This document shows, piece by piece, positions 4,983 to 9,190 of a stretch of 9,190 bases of DNA. A program made the translations under genes and the position numbers. The notes beneath the pieces are model-generated. The model was given only the letters and a program-made list of their open reading frames with translations, did not search any database and had not been told where the DNA came from. Origin of the DNA: Micrococcaceae bacterium UBA3381 (GTDB lineage Bacteria > Actinomycetota > Actinomycetes > Actinomycetales > Micrococcaceae); assembly GCA_002358975.1 (NCBI GenBank), contig DEPX01000016.1, positions 4,842 to 14,031 of the forward strand. Direction: 5' to 3'. Position 1 is the stretch's first letter; each line of letters begins with the position of its first letter.

Positions 4983-6395
4983 TCAACTGGCTGCCGGGTT
5001 GGTTTGAGGTTGAGCCGTCGATACGTCGGCATAATAACTGCCATTCTGACGTTGCGTGGCCAATAGACTGGCCACAGATTGCGCTGCTGAAAACGCCGAC
5101 ATAATTGAGCTTTCGGTATAGAGCGTTCCCATGAAGTCACCGGCTAGAAATACCCGATCAGCTCCGCGCATCAGTGTTGATTGCAGCTTTGCACGGCCGG
5201 GGAAAGAATAGGGCGAAGCCACTTCCCAACGGTCTGATTCCGCTTCGGTCACGCTGTCTGAAAACCCGTGTCCCAGAATCTGGTCTAGGTCCTTCAAGTG
5301 AGTTTCGATAACCTCGTCCTCAGACTTATCCAACAATGCACGGCCTAAACTTGCTGGAGAAAAGGTCATAAACGAGCCACCCGGTTGGCGTTCGGTTTCC
5401 ATGCCGCGAACTATGTTTGCCTGATTCAAAGCAATAGCAAAAGACCGCTTAGGTGCAGCAATAGCGTAAATATCGTCCCACGGACGCGCCGACTGTTCAT
5501 TAGTAAGAAAAGCGGTACTCACATGTGGTCCGTACTTGATTTGTCCAAGCGCGGCGCGAAGATCTTCTGGTAGATCCACTCCAATATCGCGAGACACGTT
5601 CGCGGTCGTGGCAAGTATGGCAGTACGCGCCTCAACTTCTTGGTAGGTACCATTTTGGCTATACCGAACCACAACGGAATTCGGGCGGTTCACCACCTCA
5701 TGAACTGTGGCATTAACTTGAAGACTATGACCCAGGGAACTTGCAATGGACTCTGTCAGTGTGGCGGGGCCACCCAAGATACCTCGGCTAAGCCCCTGAC
5801 CAATGCCCAATACTAAGCTAAAGTACCCAATACCTGCCCCTGCTGAGATCTCGTCCATATCACCGGCAGATCGGGTCACCGTAGTTCTAAACAGCGCCGC
5901 AGCATCCTCTGATAGGTCCCCGACGAAATCCTGGAAGCTCTGTGTGTTCTGAAAATCGTAAACCCGCTGCTGTCGCATTGCGTCCGATTCACCAGCTCGT
6001 TTACGCACTACATTGGTATATCGAGCAACTTCACGAACTATCTTTGCGCCTGCACGAACCGTATCCAGCCGAGCCTGGCTAGACATTGGAATACGTAGAG
6101 GATAAGTCGCGATGTGTCCCTTTTTTATAAACTTGCCATTCATTGCCATGCCCTGAAGCGAGCCCGGTATTTGTACTGCGCTCACTCCAACTTCCTTTAG
6201 CAGTGCGTCAGTTGACGAATCGGAACCGGCAAAAACATGACCTCCCCAATTGAGCCAATACGAGCCACGACGCTCAGAGCGAATACGACCGCCAACACGG
6301 CGATCAGATTCCAAAAGAAGTATGTTCCAATGACGCAGCCTCCAGGCTGCAGAAAGTCCGGCGAGCCCACCGCCAATAATCACGACGTCTTTCAT
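4983..6395 (-). CDS. FAD-dependent amine oxidase / protoporphyrinogen-oxidase-like flavoprotein
   Basis: This 470-residue protein begins with the dinucleotide-binding motif GGGLAG (8-13). Glu29 ends the second strand, and the RRVGGRIRSERRG motif (32-44) is typical of the monoamine oxidase/protoporphyrinogen oxidase/phytoene desaturase group. The C-terminal FAD segment DRVFLAGDF (413-421) is followed by a helix like that of amine oxidases. No signal peptide or membrane helix is evident, so it is probably cytoplasmic. In this cluster it should oxidise a C-N bond, for example cis-4-hydroxy-D-proline to the pyrroline, or another secondary amine. Known hydroxyproline clusters usually use a DadA-like flavoenzyme or a multi-subunit dehydrogenase, so this would be a replacement. 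A haem-pathway role is unlikely given the regulated catabolic setting. ATG 6395 follows AAGGAT with a gap of about 6 bases. It is the first gene of an oxidase-DapA unit under its own operator-controlled promoter. Confidence 0.85.
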   Translation of the reverse strand: MKDVVIIGGGLAGLSAAWRLRHWNILLLESDRRVGGRIRSERRGSYWLNWGGHVFAGSDSSTDALLKEVGVSAVQIPGSLQGMAMNGKFIKKGHIATYPLRIPMSSQARLDTVRAGAKIVREVARYTNVVRKRAGESDAMRQQRVYDFQNTQSFQDFVGDLSEDAAALFRTTVTRSAGDMDEISAGAGIGYFSLVLGIGQGLSRGILGGPATLTESIASSLGHSLQVNATVHEVVNRPNSVVVRYSQNGTYQEVEARTAILATTANVSRDIGVDLPEDLRAALGQIKYGPHVSTAFLTNEQSARPWDDIYAIAAPKRSFAIALNQANIVRGMETERQPGGSFMTFSPASLGRALLDKSEDEVIETHLKDLDQILGHGFSDSVTEAESDRWEVASPYSFPGRAKLQSTLMRGADRVFLAGDFMGTLYTESSIMSAFSAAQSVASLLATQRQNGSYYADVSTAQPQTNPAAS

Positions 6396-6417
6396 GGGAA
6401 ATCCTTAGCAGTTCATA

Positions 6418-6426
6418 TATGTGATA
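6418..6426 (-). promoter_or_regulatory. auxiliary operator half-site in the oxidase leader
   Basis: The plus strand reads TATGTGATA, identical to 1769-1777 and likewise placed just after a predicted transcription start (about 6432). It may be a second half-site for the same regulator. Confidence 0.4.
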
Positions 6427-6438
6427 CAACTCTCAGTA

Positions 6439-6467
6439 ATCTTAGTGTGTGATTTGTGATCACACAA
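6439..6467 (-). promoter_or_regulatory. promoter of the oxidase-DapA unit
   Basis: On the minus strand this reads TTGTGT (-35, plus coordinates 6462-6467), 17 bases, then TAAGAT (-10, 6439-6444), which matches TATAAT at four of six positions. The predicted start is near 6432, so the leader is about 37 bases. It allows the oxidase unit to be induced independently of the regulator gene upstream, after which I see no terminator. Confidence 0.62.
6446..6466. promoter_or_regulatory. operator 3, the perfect copy (TGTGTGAT-N5-ATCACACA)
   Basis: Both 8-base halves are perfect: TGTGTGAT at 6446-6453 and ATCACACA at 6459-6466. A nested TGTGATCACA lies at 6455-6464. The site covers the -35 box and most of the spacer. 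The TGTGA to TCACA gap is 7 bases, not the 6 of CRP/GlxR sites. Confidence 0.72.
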
Positions 6468-6536
6468 GGCATGCTGTCATATAAAGTCGACTGACTAAGG
6501 TTCTTATATCGTGCTACAACGCCGGAAGGGGGGAAC

Positions 6537-7220
6537 TTAGTTGTCCGAGGCTGGTTTCGTTAGACGACCTTGTATGCGTTCCAGTGCTGCATCTAACGAA
6601 CGGCATGTTATGTTTGCAGCCTCTGCGGGGTCATCGGCAACTACGGCGTCGATCAATTGACGTTGGAAACGAATCAACGGTTCCCTTGAGCCGCCCGACA
6701 TTTGGTTCTTTACGCCAACAAGTTTGATATGCCGTCCCCGGTTCCAGAGATTTCCAATTAGCTCTAATAGGACCGGATTATTGGCACCCTTATATAGTTC
6801 CGTAAGAAACGCATCGTTGCCATCAAGGTACCCTACGTAGTCGTGAGCTTCGATCTGTTGGGTCATATGAAGGTGCAGTTCTTCTAATTTCGGGATAATT
6901 TCGGTGCTGTGACCCTCTACTCCCCTCTTGGCCGCATCAGCTTCTAGTAACTTTCGAACTTGGTATATATTATGCAACTCTTCAGAGGAGAAGCCTTTAA
7001 CAACTGCACCGCGATAAGGGCCAGTTTCCACAATACCGGCTTGTTCTAGCCGCGTGATAGCTTCTCGCACTGGCATAACACTGGTACCAAGTTCGGTTGC
7101 CAGATCGCGAATTTGAAGACGTCGGCCAGCTTCAAAGGCGCCACTCATAATCGCACTGTAAATCGCATCATAGACTTGGTCAGCGACACGTGATTTCAGA
7201 TCTAAAGGCTGCAGAGACAT
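6537..7220 (-). CDS. GntR-family transcriptional regulator, FadR/FCD subfamily
   Basis: This 227-residue protein has an N-terminal winged helix: residues 10-38 lead into a recognition region DLATELGTSVMPVREAITRL (39-58), with the wing GPYRGAVVKGF at 67-77. The C-terminal all-helical FCD-type effector domain spans about 80-220. FCD proteins that bind a metal have three His ligands. At the matching places I read Leu139 (NDAFL), Gln186 (FQRQL) and Ser208 (CRSL), so this domain probably does not bind a metal in the usual way. It lies between menD (40 bases upstream) and the oxidase unit. It is the only regulator in the window and the natural candidate to bind the TGTGTGAT-type operators, acting as a repressor relieved by a pathway compound. 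The ribosome site before ATG 7220 is weak (GGGG). One operator-like site lies just upstream, which suggests autoregulation. Confidence 0.9.
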   Translation of the reverse strand: MSLQPLDLKSRVADQVYDAIYSAIMSGAFEAGRRLQIRDLATELGTSVMPVREAITRLEQAGIVETGPYRGAVVKGFSSEELHNIYQVRKLLEADAAKRGVEGHSTEIIPKLEELHLHMTQQIEAHDYVGYLDGNDAFLTELYKGANNPVLLELIGNLWNRGRHIKLVGVKNQMSGGSREPLIRFQRQLIDAVVADDPAEAANITCRSLDAALERIQGRLTKPASDN

Positions 7221-7253
7221 GGCCCCAGCTTATCGGAACGCCACGTCCACGCA

Positions 7254-7268
7254 TGTGAAATCACACAA
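7254..7268. promoter_or_regulatory. operator-like site over the menD stop codon, upstream of the regulator gene
   Basis: The minus strand reads TTGTGTGATTTCACA: the same TTGTGTGAT word as at the three promoters, followed by a TCACA half at closer spacing (TGTGA-TT-TCACA). The last menD codons TTT GTG TGA form part of it. No -10 box sits 17 bases downstream, so it may act as a roadblock or at a promoter I cannot place. Confidence 0.45.
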
Positions 7269-9027
7269 AGGTGGCACGAACTGCAGCTTGTACGGCAGCA
7301 TGCACGGCTGGGCGTTGGCTGCGATCCGAAATGACTTCCAGCACGCGTCGTCCTTCGGTTGGATCACCTAAGACGTGAATAAGCTGTTGCTCTGAGGTCA
7401 GCCGTTCATGCTTAATGCCGTGTGCAGCGCACAGTGCCTCAAGATCCACGCTATGTGGTGTACCAAAAAATCGTTCGACTACCGACGACATGCCGGGACG
7501 TTCAGCGACTTCCCCGTGTTCTAACCCGTGAAAAATAGCTCCACCGGAATCATTAATGACCACGATATCGAGGTTCGGCTCTTGCTCGGTTGGGCCAAGT
7601 AACAAACCGTTAGTGTCGTAGAGAAAAGTCAGATCGCCAACCATTAGTGTGGTCCGTTCACCAGTGGCCAGGCTGATCCCCGATGCAGTAGACACCGTCC
7701 CATCAATCCCTGCCAGCCCCCGGTGGGCAAAAACTGTTGAGGTCGGCTCGGCTGGTGGCCGCCAAGCTAGGTCAACATCTCGAATAACCGAAGACGATCC
7801 AAGCACCAATTGACCAAGCGCCGTGGCGGAAACCAATTGTGCGGTACGCATGGCACCTGGTTTACCAACGGTTTGTTGACGCTGCGTTAGCGCCTGTTCT
7901 AGGGCTCGTTGGGCGTGATGGGCCGCAGACTGCCATGAGCCCAACCAGCCGGGTGGCCCCGTTCCGGCAAAATTTGCCAGTTCTTGTAGGTCAGCGACCA
8001 GCCGTTCTCTACGAGTGCCCGGAGTGAACCAGCCGACCGGTTCTGGATAGTACAACGCCGATTTAACATCACTGCGTTTCAGTAATGCTTGCAGTTGTCG
8101 AGAAAGCGTCGGGCGGCCAAATAACACGATGCGGCGAATATGTTTACCCAACCGGTGAGCGTGTTCACCAAGGCCACCCTCAGGACCGAGCAGGTAAGGA
8201 TAAGCTGCGATAGCGTTACGGGAAAAGCGGGCATTGGACGAGGGTTCGGCAAATAGTGGTAACCCAAGTGCCAGGGCAAAATCATGAGCCAAGGGCCCAG
8301 CACCATGACCCGCCACCACGACAGTGTGCCGTTCGCGTAAGTCGGTAACTTCTACCAACTGTTCTTGAAACGAGTGTCCCCGAGTATGCCAGCGCTGGTC
8401 TGTACTAAATCGCGGTTGACCCCGGGAGCCGGTCACTACTGGTACCACCCCGGTTTCGGCATCGGAAGCTACAACCAAATGGTCCGGCTGTGGGATCAGA
8501 GGCTCACGAAATCGCGCATTGATGTGGACCGGTCCGGCCGGCGAGGTGCCGGTTCCTGCACCAACAGCTAGGGCACCCATGACGGAGGCGTGGGTTTTCG
8601 CAAAATCTGAATCGTTGCCGGTCACGGTAATGGACGTGCGAGCATGCACGCCGAACATCGCGCGCTGATCGGTGGTTTGATTAGCGCCGGTAAATTGCAC
8701 TTCGGTGGGACGATCAGCTGTGACAGCTACCAACTGTATATCGGCGTGTGCGGCTTCCATCATAGCGGGCATGAGGTTTCCTGTGGCAGTACCGGAAGTG
8801 GTCACCACAGCGGCCGGTCGACCGGAGGCCAAAGCAATACCCATGGCGGTGAATGCGGCGGAGCGTTCATCGATGCGCACGTGCAGGCGAAGTCGTTTTT
8901 GGTCGGCGACTTCTGCGAGCGCGTAGACGATAGGTGCCGATCGCGAACCGGGGCCGACGACGACGTGGTGCACACCGGAATCACGTAGTGCGGCAACCAA
9001 AGCTCTGGCGGTATCCATGGAATCCAT
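7261..9027 (-). CDS. menD: 2-succinyl-5-enolpyruvyl-6-hydroxy-3-cyclohexene-1-carboxylate synthase (MenD)
   Basis: This 588-residue thiamine-diphosphate enzyme performs the first committed step of menaquinone synthesis: decarboxylation of 2-oxoglutarate and addition of the succinyl semialdehyde unit to isochorismate. MenD marks include GPGSRSAP (25-32), RIDERSAAF (51-59) with Glu54 as the conserved cofactor-activating glutamate, the TTSGTATGNLMPAMMEA segment (76-92), and the diphosphate/Mg site VGDLTFLYDTNGLLL around residues 462-476. In MenD this Leu-rich form replaces the usual GDG...N. Length is normal and the frame is intact. ATG 9027 follows AGGAT, which overlaps the stop of the upstream gene; ATG 9018 is a possible alternative. 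It lies 10 bases after that gene, probably as one operon. This is a housekeeping gene and marks the edge of the catabolic cluster. Confidence 0.96.
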   Translation of the reverse strand: MDSMDTARALVAALRDSGVHHVVVGPGSRSAPIVYALAEVADQKRLRLHVRIDERSAAFTAMGIALASGRPAAVVTTSGTATGNLMPAMMEAAHADIQLVAVTADRPTEVQFTGANQTTDQRAMFGVHARTSITVTGNDSDFAKTHASVMGALAVGAGTGTSPAGPVHINARFREPLIPQPDHLVVASDAETGVVPVVTGSRGQPRFSTDQRWHTRGHSFQEQLVEVTDLRERHTVVVAGHGAGPLAHDFALALGLPLFAEPSSNARFSRNAIAAYPYLLGPEGGLGEHAHRLGKHIRRIVLFGRPTLSRQLQALLKRSDVKSALYYPEPVGWFTPGTRRERLVADLQELANFAGTGPPGWLGSWQSAAHHAQRALEQALTQRQQTVGKPGAMRTAQLVSATALGQLVLGSSSVIRDVDLAWRPPAEPTSTVFAHRGLAGIDGTVSTASGISLATGERTTLMVGDLTFLYDTNGLLLGPTEQEPNLDIVVINDSGGAIFHGLEHGEVAERPGMSSVVERFFGTPHSVDLEALCAAHGIKHERLTSEQQLIHVLGDPTEGRRVLEVISDRSQRPAVHAAVQAAVRATFV

Positions 9028-9037
9028 GCGGTCTATC

Positions 9038-9190
9038 CTACGCCTTGTCTGTAAGTATGCTGTGAGCTTTTGCCAGTCTGCGCTGCCACCAGGCTTGACG
9101 TTCAGGCGGTAATTTGAGTTTCTCTAGGGCTGCGGGATCTGGGCTCGGGGCTGCTCCTGGGAGGAGGTTTCCTGCAACTGGTATGGCAGG
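9038..9190 (-). CDS. menC: probable o-succinylbenzoate synthase (MenC), C-terminal 50 residues
   Basis: This frame enters from the right edge and ends in TAG at 9038-9040, 10 bases before menD; the stop overlaps the menD ribosome site. The visible tail includes PVAGNLLPGAAPSPDP followed by LPPERQAWWQRRLAKAHSIL. A PER-x-WW-x-x-RL ending and the position directly before menD fit the C-terminus of actinobacterial MenC, an enolase-superfamily enzyme that dehydrates SHCHC to o-succinylbenzoate. No catalytic residues fall within the visible part, so the call rests on the tail pattern and gene order. Confidence 0.58.
   Translation of the reverse strand, partial: PAIPVAGNLLPGAAPSPDPAALEKLKLPPERQAWWQRRLAKAHSILTDKA

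Noticed and set aside
6446..6466. CRP/GlxR-type binding site
   Set aside because: CRP-like sites have TGTGA and TCACA separated by 6 bases. Here and at 1793-1813 the gap is 7, and the sites occur only at this cluster beside a GntR gene. A cAMP-receptor role is not fully excluded.
8644..8988. 114-codon plus-strand frame opposite menD
   Set aside because: It is a shadow of the highly conserved menD N-terminal region.

Overview
The window looks like chromosomal DNA of an actinobacterium of only moderate GC content, judged by eye. It carries a menC-menD type menaquinone gene pair, a Gram-positive style lipoprotein, strong Shine-Dalgarno sequences, and families common in Micrococcales and Corynebacteriales. 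The exact genus cannot be fixed from the sequence alone.

Layout, left to right. Positions 1-684 (minus) hold the N-terminal two thirds of a proline racemase/4-hydroxyproline epimerase family protein, cut by the window edge. Upstream of it on the same strand (791-1681) is a glycine-betaine/OpuAC type substrate-binding lipoprotein. A divergent regulatory region (1682-1962) separates these from a plus-strand aldehyde dehydrogenase (1963-3450). A 562-base gap (3451-4012) holds no convincing gene but has inverted repeats, one operator-like palindrome and a strong plus-strand intrinsic terminator. Next, all on the minus strand, are a DapA-superfamily lyase/deaminase (4013-4909), an FAD amine-oxidase/protoporphyrinogen-oxidase-like flavoenzyme (4983-6395), a FadR-type GntR regulator (6537-7220), menD (7261-9027) and the C-terminus of a probable menC (9038-9190).

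How the genes fit together. An epimerase, an FAD oxidase, a DapA-family enzyme and an aldehyde dehydrogenase are the four enzyme classes of the bacterial trans-4-hydroxy-L-proline route: epimerisation to cis-4-hydroxy-D-proline, oxidation to pyrroline-4-hydroxy-2-carboxylate, deamination to 2-oxoglutarate semialdehyde, then oxidation to 2-oxoglutarate. The betaine-type binding protein suggests that a betaine or related osmolyte, possibly hydroxyproline betaine or proline betaine, is the compound imported. The oxidase is not of the usual D-amino-acid dehydrogenase (DadA) type, and the aldehyde dehydrogenase resembles aminobutyraldehyde dehydrogenases, so the substrate is open and may be unusual.

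The clearest new signal is regulatory. All three transcription units of the cluster (binding protein-epimerase, aldehyde dehydrogenase, oxidase-DapA) have a promoter of the same form, TTGTGT-N17-TAnnnT. Each has an operator TGTGTGAT-N5-ATCACACA running from the -35 box into the spacer and a further half-site near the predicted transcription start. The same TTGTGTGAT word recurs over the menD stop codon just upstream of the GntR gene. This defines a probable local regulon of the GntR protein, with likely autoregulation.
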